Shown here in pieces: positions 16,935 to 25,853 of a stretch of DNA of 64,000 nucleotides (position 1 is the stretch's first letter; every line of letters starts with the position of its first letter). The position numbers were made by a program, and so were the translations under genes. The stretch is from Listeria farberi (GTDB lineage: Bacteria; Bacillota; Bacilli; Lactobacillales; Listeriaceae). The notes beneath the pieces are model-generated. The model did not search any database, was not told the origin of the DNA, and saw only the letters and a program-made list of their open reading frames with translations. The stretch spans positions 62,001 to 126,000 of the forward strand of contig NZ_JAARZJ010000010.1 of the NCBI RefSeq assembly GCF_014229245.1, read 5' to 3'.

Positions 16935-16963
16935 TTGACGCAAAAAAAATCCCATGATAAGAT
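16935..16963 (+). promoter_or_regulatory. SigA promoter of the zinc importer operon
   Basis: TTGACG (16935-16940), 17-base spacer, TAAGAT (16958-16963). Transcription would start near 16970, upstream of the Zur boxes. Confidence 0.7.
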
Positions 16964-16976
16964 ATTTTGTACAAAT

Positions 16977-17052
16977 AAGAATGATTACGTTTTACGATGC
17001 GTAATCAAATATACATAGCGTGACCCTGAGTTTTAAATCGTAATCATTACGA
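16977..17052 (+). promoter_or_regulatory. Zur operators (one strong, one weaker)
   Basis: The strong box is the perfect palindrome TCGTAATCATTACGA at 17038-17052 with AAA flanks, matching the Bacillus Zur consensus AAATCGTAATNATTACGATTT. A weaker element, GAATGATTACGTTTT (about 16979-16993), lies just after the predicted transcription start. Zn-bound Zur should repress the operon in zinc-replete cells. Confidence 0.8.
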
Positions 17053-17067
17053 AAAAGGAGAGATAAT

Positions 17068-18006
17068 ATGAAGAAATGGTCGTTTTTAGTTGTAACAGTC
17101 TTAGCGTTCGTTTTAGTTTTGGCAGGATGTGGCGCGAGTACTGATAAAGCAAGTGGGGATAAGCTCAAGGTAGTGACAACATTTTATCCAATGTATGATT
17201 TTACTAAAAATGTAGCAGGGGATAACGCTTCGATTGACATGTTAATTGATGCCGGAACAGAACCGCATGATTACGAGCCGAGTGCCAAAGATATTGCCAA
17301 AATTGAGGCAGCCGATGTTTTTATTTATAACAGTGAAGACATGGAAACCTGGGTACCAAGCGTACTTAAAAGTCTTGATTCGAAAAAATTAACGATAATT
17401 GATGCTAGTAAAGGAATTAAACTATTAGAAGGTAGCGAAGAAGAAGAGCACGACCATGACCACGGCGAAGAAGGTCACCATCATGAACACGATCCGCACG
17501 TATGGTTAAGTCCTGCCCTTGCTGAAAAAGAAGTGAAAAACATCCAGAGCGGTTTAAGCAAAGCAGATAAAACAAATGCAGATACATATAAAAAGAATGC
17601 AGAAAAATATACGGAAAAATTAAAAACACTCGACAATAAATTTAAAACAGCTTTTGAAGGGGCGAAACAACGCGATTTCGTAACTCAACATGCCGCATTC
17701 CAATATTTAGCAAACGAATATGATTTGCATCAAGTAGCAATCGCCGGCCTTTCACCTGACCAAGAACCAAGCCCAGCGCGCTTAGCAGAATTACAAAAAT
17801 ATGTAAAAGAAAACAATATCAGCACTATTTACTTTGAAGAAGTAGCATCACCAAAAGTAGCAGAAACGCTTGCAAACGAAACAGGTGCAAAATTAGAAGT
17901 ACTAAGCCCAATCGAAGGTATTACCGATAAAGAACAGAAAAAGGGCATGGATTACATCGCTTATATGGAACAAAACTTACAAGCCTTGCAAAAAACAATT
18001 AAATAA
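17068..18006 (+). CDS. zinA: Zinc-binding lipoprotein of ABC importer (ZinA/ZnuA/AdcA-like)
   Basis: A 312-residue cluster A-I metal-binding protein. Lipobox LAGC is followed by GASTD. The zinc ligands appear as the first His in EPHDYEPS, a His-rich acidic loop (about residues 126-145, EEHDHDHGEEGHHHEHD) next to DPHVWLSP, the QHAAFQYLA His and a late acidic ligand. The loop is typical of zinc rather than manganese importers. The Zur box upstream supports zinc. It is the first gene of a three-gene operon and corresponds to Lmo0153; the locus lmo0153-0155 is, as I recall, named zinABC. Confidence 0.92.
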   Translation: MKKWSFLVVTVLAFVLVLAGCGASTDKASGDKLKVVTTFYPMYDFTKNVAGDNASIDMLIDAGTEPHDYEPSAKDIAKIEAADVFIYNSEDMETWVPSVLKSLDSKKLTIIDASKGIKLLEGSEEEEHDHDHGEEGHHHEHDPHVWLSPALAEKEVKNIQSGLSKADKTNADTYKKNAEKYTEKLKTLDNKFKTAFEGAKQRDFVTQHAAFQYLANEYDLHQVAIAGLSPDQEPSPARLAELQKYVKENNISTIYFEEVASPKVAETLANETGAKLEVLSPIEGITDKEQKKGMDYIAYMEQNLQALQKTIK

Positions 18007-18019
18007 GGAAGCGATAAAA

Positions 18020-18724
18020 ATGAAATATATTGATATAGCCAATATTGGTTTTAAATACGAATCTGAGCCAGTACTTGAAAATATTTCATTTCAAGTCAGT
18101 GCAGGAGAATTTATCATACTAACAGGAGAAAACGGAGCAGCTAAATCAACACTGCTCCGTATTATTTTGGGGATTTTACAACCTGATAAAGGTTCAGTTA
18201 CTTTTGCTAAAAAGAATGCAGATGGTGGGAGGCTTTTGACAGGTTATGTACCACAACAAATAGCTTCATTTAATGCTGGATTTCCTAGTACGGTCCTCGA
18301 ATTAGTAAGGTCAGGTCGCTTTCCAAATGGTAAGTGGTTCAAACGGCTGACGGAAAAAGACCATGCGCATGTTGAAAAAGCATTAAAATCTGTCGAAATG
18401 TGGGATTATCGTCATAAACGTATCGGTGAGTTATCTGGAGGTCAAAAACAGCGGATTTGCCTAGCGCGAATGTTTGCAACCGATCCAGATATATTGATTT
18501 TGGATGAACCGCAAACCGCAATGGATAAACAAAGCAAAATTCGGTTTTATGATTTACTAAAGCATGAGGCGCAAATACATGGTAAAGCGATTTTGATGGT
18601 AACACATGATAGTGAAGAAATGGAAGATTATGTGGATAAACATATTCGCCTCGTTAGAAAGGAGGATGTGTCATGGAAATGTTTCTCTATGGATTTATGC
18701 AAAGAGCCTTCCAAGCTTCAATGA
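18020..18724 (+). CDS. Zinc ABC importer ATP-binding protein
   Basis: A 234-residue ABC ATPase. The Walker A is GENGAAKST, with Ala in place of the usual Gly before Lys, a variant I also recall in AdcC-type zinc ATPases. Signature LSGGQKQR, Walker B ILILDEPQ and the switch His in VTHD are intact. It energises zinc uptake with the binding protein and permease. Its 3' end overlaps the permease gene by 52 bases in another frame, an unusually long overlap, so expression is probably coupled. It corresponds to Lmo0154. The zinB/zinC names are not assigned because I am unsure of the order. Confidence 0.9.
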   Translation: MKYIDIANIGFKYESEPVLENISFQVSAGEFIILTGENGAAKSTLLRIILGILQPDKGSVTFAKKNADGGRLLTGYVPQQIASFNAGFPSTVLELVRSGRFPNGKWFKRLTEKDHAHVEKALKSVEMWDYRHKRIGELSGGQKQRICLARMFATDPDILILDEPQTAMDKQSKIRFYDLLKHEAQIHGKAILMVTHDSEEMEDYVDKHIRLVRKEDVSWKCFSMDLCKEPSKLQ

Positions 18725-19479
18725 TTATTGCTATTATTGCTTCTCTTTTAGGAGTTTTCCTAATTATACGAAGACAGTCACTTATGGCGGATACGCTTTC
18801 GCATGTGTCGCTTGCGGGAGTTGCTTTTGGGTTAGTTTTAAATGTGAATCCTAGTGTGACGACGCTTATTGTGGTGGTAATTGCAGCACTTGGGATAGAA
18901 TATTTGCGCGGAGTTTATGCAACCTACTCGGAGTTATCAATTGCAATCCTTATGGCTGGAGGGCTTGCTGTGGCGTTAGTATTGATGAGTTTGGATCAAG
19001 GTGGAATTACAACGAGTGTACAGCAATATTTATTTGGTTCCATCGTGACTATCAGCAAAGCACAAGTACAATTATTAGTAATTTTAGGGATTCTTATTGT
19101 TATACTGTTTCTAGTATTTAAGCGGTTTATGTTTGTACTTACTTTTAGCGAAGATGTCGCAGTTGCAGAAGGTGTTCCTGTACGTTTGATTTCTCTTTTG
19201 TTTAGCGTTGTTACTGGTATTGCAATTGCGGTTATTATGCCTATAGCTGGAGCGTTACTCGTATCTGCACTTATTATTCTTCCAGCTGCTATTGGTATGC
19301 GAATTGCAAAAGGCTTTCTTATGTGTGTCGTTAGCGCAATCTTAATTGGGATAATAGGAATGTTTTCAGGCCTAGCATCATCTTATCAATTAGGTACCCC
19401 ACCAGGAGCTACCATTACTCTCATGTTTATCATTCTCTTCATGATAGCAACTGTTGTATTAAAAATAGCGCGAAAGTGA
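18673..19479 (+). CDS. Zinc ABC importer permease
   Basis: A 268-residue ABC-3 family membrane protein (ZnuB/AdcB class) with about eight hydrophobic segments and the conserved SLMADTLSHVSLAGVAFG stretch near the N-terminus. AAAGGAGG lies 6 bases before ATG 18673, within the ATPase gene. It is the last gene of the zinc operon and corresponds to Lmo0155. It ends two bases before the stop of the convergent Crp/Fnr-like gene. Confidence 0.9.
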   Translation: MEMFLYGFMQRAFQASMIIAIIASLLGVFLIIRRQSLMADTLSHVSLAGVAFGLVLNVNPSVTTLIVVVIAALGIEYLRGVYATYSELSIAILMAGGLAVALVLMSLDQGGITTSVQQYLFGSIVTISKAQVQLLVILGILIVILFLVFKRFMFVLTFSEDVAVAEGVPVRLISLLFSVVTGIAIAVIMPIAGALLVSALIILPAAIGMRIAKGFLMCVVSAILIGIIGMFSGLASSYQLGTPPGATITLMFIILFMIATVVLKIARK

Positions 19480-19480
19480 T

Positions 19481-20167
19481 TTATATATATGTTTGCCCAT
19501 TTTGCAACATTAGATTTAGCTCTTTATTATAGATTACCCAAGATTTATCTTGTTTTTCGATTTGATTAGTTGCTTTCAAATATTGTAAATCTTTATAAAA
19601 ACAGCTTTTTGATAGGTTGCTATACGAAAGTAGATGACTTGTTTTAATTTCGGGAGGTAAGGTAACTTTACCATCCTCAGTCGGAGTACCATGAAGTAGA
19701 GCAAGATTGGAAAAAGTGAGCATAAGTTTTTCAGAAGCCGGGCTACTCGCCATTAAACTTTTAAAGTAAATATGAGTAGCCTGGTTTTTCATGATGAAAA
19801 ATTGAAAACCAAAATTTTCTGGGAACATAGATAGAAAGTATTCTATATCAAGTTTTGAGTATCTATATAAGAAACATTTGGAGAGCGTTTTATATTGAAA
19901 GCGATTAATGCTTTGATCTTGATCTAGTAACGTAAAATAATTTAAAAAAGCACCTTCACCTTGAATAGAATAAATTTTAGATTGTTCTTTTCCATCATTT
20001 AAAAATAAAGCCACATAACCTTCAACAACAAGATAAATATAGTTTTCTAAATCTGTTTTTTTATTTAATAAAATGGTATTTTTTTGAACTTCTATTTTTT
20101 CAAAGGATATTTTTCCTTTATGAGACAGATGAATGAATTCGTGGTAATTATACAATGACTTAGGCAC
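19481..20167 (-). CDS. Crp/Fnr-family transcription regulator (PrfA-like fold)
   Basis: A 228-residue protein with an N-terminal cyclic-nucleotide-binding-like barrel (LVVEGYVALFLNDGKEQ, IQGEGAFLNYF) and a C-terminal winged helix around SHLLSYSNLSKSCFYKDLQYL. It has none of the cysteines of oxygen-sensing Fnr clusters. Listeria carries many such paralogs related to PrfA; the target is unknown. It is convergent with and nearly touches the zinc permease gene, without a clear terminator between. Confidence 0.8.
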   Translation of the reverse strand: MPKSLYNYHEFIHLSHKGKISFEKIEVQKNTILLNKKTDLENYIYLVVEGYVALFLNDGKEQSKIYSIQGEGAFLNYFTLLDQDQSINRFQYKTLSKCFLYRYSKLDIEYFLSMFPENFGFQFFIMKNQATHIYFKSLMASSPASEKLMLTFSNLALLHGTPTEDGKVTLPPEIKTSHLLSYSNLSKSCFYKDLQYLKATNQIEKQDKSWVIYNKELNLMLQNGQTYI

Positions 20168-20381
20168 GATGATTACTCCAATCTTTTTTATGTCTTTACT
20201 TGTGTATAAATAATTGTATCAGAAACAAAATATCTTATTGTATGGAGTAAAGTAGTATTTCAAGGGGAAATGTTTCTAAAATGTGAATTATTTAAGTCTT
20301 ATAAAGCTAATAACTACAAAAAAGTGTTATTTAATTGATGGTATTGACTATTTTTGGACTTTTAGGAGAATAAATTTAAAA

Positions 20382-20411
20382 TTGATGCGAACGTAGGTTC
20401 TGTGTTATAAT
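20382..20411 (+). promoter_or_regulatory. Promoter of the nuclease-helicase gene
   Basis: TTGATG (20382-20387), 18-base spacer, TATAAT (20406-20411). The spacing is one longer than optimal. Confidence 0.55.
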
Positions 20412-20439
20412 TCTACTGGAAAATAGAGGAGGATTATTG

Positions 20440-22779
20440 ATGAAAAAGGTACAAATCTCAGTGAGGCGCTTAGTAGAATTTGTCTTAAAAAGCGGCAGTA
20501 TTGACAGCCGAATGACTGGTATGGACCGTGCCTTGGAAGGGACAAAAATTCATCAATTACTCCAAAAAGAAGCAGGGGAAGAATACGAAGCTGAGGTGCG
20601 ATTAAAGCTGGAACGAGTAATAGATGATATCGCATTTACACTTGAAGGCAGAGCGGATGGCATTATTAATGGAGAAATGATAGATGAGATTAAAACTACC
20701 GAGGTAGGAATGGATGAAATTACCGAAGATTTTCGACCATTACACTGGGCTCAGCTTATTTGCTATGGATTCATGTTAGCGGAGAAGTCAGATTTAGCGG
20801 AAGTCACGCTCCAATTAACATATTATCAAGTATCCGATAAAGAAGTGAAACAATTCTCGCGAGTCATGGATCGTAAGGAAATGAGTACTTTTGTGGACGA
20901 TTTGCTTTCAAAATATGCTATTTGGGCAAAAATGTCTGCAGCTTGGGAAATGAAGCGAAATAAATCTATTCAAGAATTAACTTTTCCATATGATAGCTAT
21001 AGACGTGGTCAAAGAGAGCTAGCGATTGCCGTTTATCGTACAGTGATAGATGATGAAAAGCTATTTTGTGAAGCGCCTACGGGTATTGGAAAAACGATGT
21101 CAACACTATTTCCCGGCGTAAAAGCAATGGGTGAGGGAATGGCAGACAAGCTTTTTTATTTTACTGCAAAAACAATTACGAGACAGGTTGCCGAAGATGC
21201 ATTAGATGAAATGCGTCGTAAAGGACTAGCGGCAAGGAGTGTTACAATTACCGCGAAAGATAAGATTTGCTTTTTAGATGAAAGAAAATGTGATCCAGAA
21301 CACTGTCAATTTGCGCGTGGCTATTATGACCGCTTGAATGAAGCGTTGTTCGATATGCTACAAACACAAGAAACTATAACTCGGTCGGTCGTCGAAGAAT
21401 TCGCCCGGAAATATACTTTATGCCCGTTTGAGTTGTCGCTTGATGTGGCGCTTTTTTGTGATGTGATTATTTGTGATTATAACTATTTATTTGACCCGGT
21501 CGTTTATTTGAAACGTTTTTTTGCGGATGGACCTGGTAGATATACTTTTTTAGTGGATGAAGTTCATAATTTGGTGGACCGAGCTCGTTCGATGTTCTCG
21601 GCGACATTAAATAAATCAAACATTATGCAAGTAAAACGTGAATTAGACAAAAAAACTGATAAAAAATTACTAAATTCAGTAACAGCAATGAATAAAATAA
21701 TGATTTCCCTAAATAAACAACTAGCCGAAGAAAATAAAACGATCTACGTTAAAAAAGAAGCCTTGACCGATTGGAACGAAGCGGTTTTGAAGTTTAGTTA
21801 TGTAGCAAAAGACTGGTTGCCAAAAAATACAGAGGCAAAAGCTCAAGCAGATGTACTGGAGCTTTATTTTGAAAGTTTAAGGTATTTAAAGATTGCTGAG
21901 CTATACGATAAGCGCTATGTCACTCAAATTACGCGAAACCGGTCCGATGTACTGATAAAACAGTTATGTTTAGACCCAGCGTTTTTACTATCTGAGAAAT
22001 TGAAATTAGGTGCTAGTTCAGTACTTTTTTCGGCGACGCTTAGACCGATTGATTACTATACGAATTTACTTGGCGGAAATAATGATACAAGTCGTCTTAC
22101 GTTTGCGTCTCCGTTTAAACAGAACAATATGCATTTAATGGTAGCGGATTATATTAGTACAAAGTATCAAAGGCGTGAAAACAGTTTGGAATCAGTTATT
22201 GATGCACTTTATGCGATGCTTTCCGGGAAAAAAGGCAATTATTTGTTTTTCTTTCCATCATTCCAATATTTAGAAACAGCATTTGAATTGTTTAGCGAAA
22301 AATATCCTAAAGTACGAGTGCGAAAACAACAATCTTTTATGAACGAAGCAGAGCGCGAGGAATTTCTAGCAGCTTTTGAAACGGGGCGTGAAGAGACGTT
22401 CGTTGGTTTTTGTGTATTAGGAGGAGTTTTTTCTGAAGGCGTTGATCTTCGAGGGGAACGCTTAATCGGAACGGCAATCGTAGGCGTGGGGCTTGCGCAG
22501 ATGAATGTGGAATCGGATTTAATTAAAGATTATTATAATGAAACAATCGGGCGCGGATTTGATTATGCTTATCAGATTCCCGGTATGAACAAAGTCCTTC
22601 AAGCGGTAGGACGTGTTATTCGCGGCGAAAAAGATCAAGGCGTTGTCTTATTGATAGAAGAACGTTTTGCAACAGAACGGTATAAAGCCTTGTTTCCAGC
22701 TCATTGGAACCATGCCAGGGCAGTGAAAAATACGCTGCAAATCGAGCGAGAAGTAAACGAATTTTGGCGGAACAACTGA
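20440..22779 (+). CDS. PD-(D/E)XK nuclease fused to XPD/DinG-type DNA helicase
   Basis: A 779-residue protein. Residues about 1-180 show a RecB/Cas4-like nuclease core (GTKIHQLLQ, EGRADGIINGEMIDEIKTTE, with the E-x-K pair). The helicase follows with Walker A APTGIGKT and DEVH box. Between them are four cysteines (KDKICFLDERKCDPEHCQ and YTLCPFE) positioned like the 4Fe-4S cluster of XPD/DinG. Late motifs FSATLRP, GVFSEGVDL and QAVGRVIRG are superfamily 2 motifs. It is likely a DNA-repair enzyme unwinding 5'-3'. ATG 20440 is preferred to TTG 20437 by spacing from GAGGAGG. It corresponds to Lmo0157. Confidence 0.88.
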   Translation: MKKVQISVRRLVEFVLKSGSIDSRMTGMDRALEGTKIHQLLQKEAGEEYEAEVRLKLERVIDDIAFTLEGRADGIINGEMIDEIKTTEVGMDEITEDFRPLHWAQLICYGFMLAEKSDLAEVTLQLTYYQVSDKEVKQFSRVMDRKEMSTFVDDLLSKYAIWAKMSAAWEMKRNKSIQELTFPYDSYRRGQRELAIAVYRTVIDDEKLFCEAPTGIGKTMSTLFPGVKAMGEGMADKLFYFTAKTITRQVAEDALDEMRRKGLAARSVTITAKDKICFLDERKCDPEHCQFARGYYDRLNEALFDMLQTQETITRSVVEEFARKYTLCPFELSLDVALFCDVIICDYNYLFDPVVYLKRFFADGPGRYTFLVDEVHNLVDRARSMFSATLNKSNIMQVKRELDKKTDKKLLNSVTAMNKIMISLNKQLAEENKTIYVKKEALTDWNEAVLKFSYVAKDWLPKNTEAKAQADVLELYFESLRYLKIAELYDKRYVTQITRNRSDVLIKQLCLDPAFLLSEKLKLGASSVLFSATLRPIDYYTNLLGGNNDTSRLTFASPFKQNNMHLMVADYISTKYQRRENSLESVIDALYAMLSGKKGNYLFFFPSFQYLETAFELFSEKYPKVRVRKQQSFMNEAEREEFLAAFETGREETFVGFCVLGGVFSEGVDLRGERLIGTAIVGVGLAQMNVESDLIKDYYNETIGRGFDYAYQIPGMNKVLQAVGRVIRGEKDQGVVLLIEERFATERYKALFPAHWNHARAVKNTLQIEREVNEFWRNN

Positions 22780-22823
22780 TTTTCTAGTAGAATGGATGTA
22801 ATGAGTCGATTTAGGAGGAAATT

Positions 22824-23636
22824 ATGTATAAAATTATTGCGATAGACATTGACGGAACGCTATTAAACGATGCGCACGTAATTACCCCAGCTGTACGCGA
22901 GTCGATTAAAGCTGCAAAACAAAAAGGGGTCAAAGTAGTGCTTTGTACAGGACGTCCTCTTGCTGGAATCAAGAAAAGCCTAATTGAACTAGATCTTTTA
23001 GATATTGGTGATTATGCGATTACCTTTAATGGGGCAGTTATCCTAGAAACAGCGACGGAAGAATCATTAGCAGATATTACTTTAAATAAGACAGAACTAG
23101 AGGAAATTTATACATTTTGTCATGCACAAGATGTTAATGTAACGTATTTTGACGGAAAAAACATGTATGTACCAAGTCGGAAAATCACAGAAATAACTTG
23201 CCAGGATGCTTTATTGCTTCAAACGCCACTCTATCATTTGCCTGTAGAAGAAGCGCCTGAGTCGATTCATGTCTCCAAAGTGATGTTATTAGATACGCCA
23301 GAAAAAATCACGGATGTTATTAAAAACTTACCAGAGACAATTAAAGAGAACTTTTATGTAGTTCGAAGTGTTCCTTACAACCTAGAATTCTTGCAAAAAG
23401 GGGTTAATAAAGGTTCTGCACTAGAACTTCTCGTGAACAAACTTGGCATTTCTCAAGCAGAAGTAATGAGTATCGGTGATCAAGAAAACGATATTACGAT
23501 GATAGAATATGCTGGGATGGGTGTAGCAATGGGAAATGCAACTGAGCATATTAAAGAAATTGCTAATTATACCACAACAACAAATAACGAAGATGGGGTC
23601 GCTAACGCAATTCAAATGCTCGTTCTCGACCGTTAA
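22824..23636 (+). CDS. Cof-type HAD hydrolase (sugar-phosphate phosphatase)
   Basis: A 270-residue HAD superfamily IIB (Cof/YidA) phosphatase. Motif I DIDGTLLND, motif II CTGRP, a C2 cap, motif III Lys in the NKGSALELL segment and motif IV SIGDQENDITMI are all present. It probably dephosphorylates sugar phosphates or flavin/pyridoxal phosphates. AGGAGG precedes ATG 22824, 44 bases after the helicase gene. It corresponds to Lmo0158. Confidence 0.9.
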   Translation: MYKIIAIDIDGTLLNDAHVITPAVRESIKAAKQKGVKVVLCTGRPLAGIKKSLIELDLLDIGDYAITFNGAVILETATEESLADITLNKTELEEIYTFCHAQDVNVTYFDGKNMYVPSRKITEITCQDALLLQTPLYHLPVEEAPESIHVSKVMLLDTPEKITDVIKNLPETIKENFYVVRSVPYNLEFLQKGVNKGSALELLVNKLGISQAEVMSIGDQENDITMIEYAGMGVAMGNATEHIKEIANYTTTTNNEDGVANAIQMLVLDR

Positions 23637-23668
23637 AAGAAAAACATTCCATGTGAGTTTTTCTTTAG
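23637..23668 (+). terminator. Terminator-like hairpin after the HAD gene
   Basis: AAAGAAAAA and TTTTTCTTT form a 9-bp A/T stem around a CATTCCATG loop. It is weak in GC but correctly placed. Confidence 0.45.
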
Positions 23669-23701
23669 AGGTATAAATATTGACAGCGCTTTATTTAATG
23701 A

Positions 23702-23845
23702 GCGAAAATAGAAGATACAAAACTAACATACTGTGAAAGCTTTTTTGGTAAGGTTGGCGGAAAACCATTAATTGATGGAAGTTTTCCTATCGAGGCTATC
23801 TTGCCAAAAAAACGTTCCTTTGTTATTGTTTTAGGAATAGTTTGA
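23702..23845 (+). pseudogene. Possible gene remnant, also a long imperfect hairpin
   Basis: A 47-codon frame with no start reads ..TYCESFFGKVGGKPLIDGSF then PIEAILPKKRSFVIVLGIV and stops at 23845. GKP.IDG..PIEAI resembles the C-terminal part of patatin-like phospholipases, so this may be a decayed fragment. The same DNA contains nested inverted repeats: TTTTTTGGTAAG (23741-23752) with CTTGCCAAAAAAA (23800-23812), and GGAAAAC with GTTTTCC. Confidence 0.3.
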
Positions 23846-23872
23846 CATTTAAATAAAAAGGAGTGAATGTGC

Positions 23873-24949
23873 TTGAAAATCACAAAAATTAAAACACACA
23901 TTTTACCGATTCAGTTAAGTGCTACTTTTAAGACGGCGCTTAGGGAAGTTAGTCATGTGAACGTGGTACGAGTTTATATTCATTTTGATAACGGGATTAT
24001 AGGTATTGGAGAAGCTGCTCCAACGCATGTAATAACAGGGGATACGGAAGTCAGCATTTTGAGTGCAATAAATGATATTTTCGGTCCTTTTTTAATTCAT
24101 CGCGAACTAGACGAAGAACTTACGATTTTAGATGAAATGAAATCTTTATTAGTACATAACTCCAGTCCGAAAGCCGCCATTGATATTGCTTTACATGATG
24201 CACTAGCAAAAGCCCATTCAAAGCCGCTGTATGAATTCCTCGGTGGTGGATCCCCGGCGCTTGAAACAGATTATACCATTAGTATTGGGACACCAGAAAA
24301 AATGGTCCAAGATGCAGAAACCAAAGTAGCAGAAGGATTTCAGTCCCTTAAAGTTAAATTAGGTCTTGATCCAGTTGAAATAGAAGTAGCAAAAATCAGG
24401 CAAATGAATGACGCGTTAGGTGGGAAAATTCCTTTTAGAATTGATGCAAATCAAGGATGGACTTCGGATGAAGCCATTCAAATTCTAAATGAGTGGCAAG
24501 ATATTCCGATTGACTTCATCGAACAACCAGTAAAAAGTTGGGATTTTACCGGTATGACAAAAGTGACTGCGAACACTAGTATTCCAATCATGGCTGATGA
24601 AAGTTTATTTGGCTTTCACGATGCTAAACGACTTTTAGATGAAAAATGTTGTAATTTGCTTAATATTAAATTGATGAAAAGTGCAGGAATCAAAGAAGCG
24701 CAAGCGATACATGATTTAGCGAGCAGTTATAATGTGGATTGTATGATTGGAACGATGATTGAAGGATATGCAAGTTTATCAGCTGCCGCCCATTTTGCCA
24801 CTGCGTCTAAACAGGTGAAATTTTATGATTTGGACGTGCCATTTATGTGGGATTTACGTGGTAAAAACTTAGCTGATATAGGCCTTGAAATTGGACGCGG
24901 ACAAGTGCTGTTAACAGAAGAAGATGGGATTGGCATTCCAGCTTATTAA
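23873..24949 (+). CDS. ykfB: L-Ala-D/L-Glu dipeptide epimerase (YkfB-like)
   Basis: About 358 residues, enolase superfamily, muconate-lactonising subgroup. The general bases are seen in LKVKLG (KxK) and NIKLMKS. The metal ligands are in RIDANQGW, IEQPV and MADESLF. The late YDLDVPF gives the DxD pair that binds the dipeptide amino group in epimerases. It converts L-Ala-D-Glu from murein to L-Ala-L-Glu in the cytoplasm. TTG 23873 is preferred because GGAG is 9 bases upstream; ATG 23867 is only 3 bases from it. It is the first gene of a five-gene peptidoglycan-peptide salvage operon. The symbol follows the Bacillus ykfABCD system. Confidence 0.88.
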   Translation: MKITKIKTHILPIQLSATFKTALREVSHVNVVRVYIHFDNGIIGIGEAAPTHVITGDTEVSILSAINDIFGPFLIHRELDEELTILDEMKSLLVHNSSPKAAIDIALHDALAKAHSKPLYEFLGGGSPALETDYTISIGTPEKMVQDAETKVAEGFQSLKVKLGLDPVEIEVAKIRQMNDALGGKIPFRIDANQGWTSDEAIQILNEWQDIPIDFIEQPVKSWDFTGMTKVTANTSIPIMADESLFGFHDAKRLLDEKCCNLLNIKLMKSAGIKEAQAIHDLASSYNVDCMIGTMIEGYASLSAAAHFATASKQVKFYDLDVPFMWDLRGKNLADIGLEIGRGQVLLTEEDGIGIPAY

Positions 24950-24965
24950 AGAAAGTAGGGATAAT

Positions 24966-25844
24966 ATGAACAAATTAGTTAGTCAAAGTAATGCATTTCT
25001 TTGGAGGAAAAATGAAATGAACCCGGTTTTGGCCAATATTTTAGAGGCAAGAAAAGAAACTGACTTGGTTCAAATTAAGAAAGAAGATGCGATGAAATTA
25101 TATGAGGATAGCCTTGTTGACTCAGATTTACTTTATAACGACTTAGTAATTGTCGACAAAATCGAGGGCAACTGGGCAAAAGTAGTAGTTCCTTCCCAAC
25201 AAAGTTTTCAAGATGAGCGTGGTTATCCGGGTTGGATGCTTCTTTCTGACTTAGAAGATACAGATAAAGCGAATGATAATGGTGAGAAAATCGCAGTTGT
25301 CGTACCAAAGGCAGAAATTACATACGAAAATGGTGATAAGCGCACTGTTTCATTTGGCACACTTTTCACCAAAATCGCTGAAACTGAGGATAGTTATACG
25401 ATTGAAACTCCTCATGGGCTAGCAAGCATTTTACAAACTGAAGTAGGCTTACAACATAAACAAGGCGACAACATCGGCGTCAATGTCGTGCAAATGGCGA
25501 TGCAATTCCTTGATTTACCATACGTTTGGGCGGGAATTAGTAGTGCCGGTTTTGACTGTTCAGGGTTTGCGTTTACTCTTTACCGGACATGTGGGAAATA
25601 TATCGGCCGCGATGCCACAGAGCAATCTTTCACAGGAGAAAAAATTGATTACGCAAACGCAGAGCCAGGTGATTTACTGTTTTTCGCCTATGAGGAAGGA
25701 AAAGGAGAAGTCCATCACGTGGGAGTTTACATCGGAAATGACGAAATGATCCATTCGCAAACACCAGGATCGAAAGTAATTTTAACTAAAATCGCAGGCA
25801 GTAAGTACGAACCAGAACTTTGTGTTACCTCAAGACATCGATAA
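24966..25844 (+). CDS. ykfC: Cytoplasmic NlpC/P60 gamma-D-Glu-diamino acid endopeptidase (YkfC-like)
   Basis: A 292-residue protein with two bacterial SH3-like domains in the first 170 residues and a C-terminal NlpC/P60 cysteine peptidase. The catalytic Cys is in AGFDCSGF, the His in VHHVGVYIG and a third polar residue is in HSQTPG. There is no signal peptide, unlike wall-lytic P60 proteins. It likely cleaves murein tripeptide between D-Glu and meso-diaminopimelate inside the cell, supplying L-Ala-D-Glu to the epimerase. ATG 24966 is chosen by the purine-rich GTAGGG upstream. It is 16 bases after the epimerase gene. Confidence 0.88.
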   Translation: MNKLVSQSNAFLWRKNEMNPVLANILEARKETDLVQIKKEDAMKLYEDSLVDSDLLYNDLVIVDKIEGNWAKVVVPSQQSFQDERGYPGWMLLSDLEDTDKANDNGEKIAVVVPKAEITYENGDKRTVSFGTLFTKIAETEDSYTIETPHGLASILQTEVGLQHKQGDNIGVNVVQMAMQFLDLPYVWAGISSAGFDCSGFAFTLYRTCGKYIGRDATEQSFTGEKIDYANAEPGDLLFFAYEEGKGEVHHVGVYIGNDEMIHSQTPGSKVILTKIAGSKYEPELCVTSRHR

Positions 25845-25853
25845 AGGGGGTGG

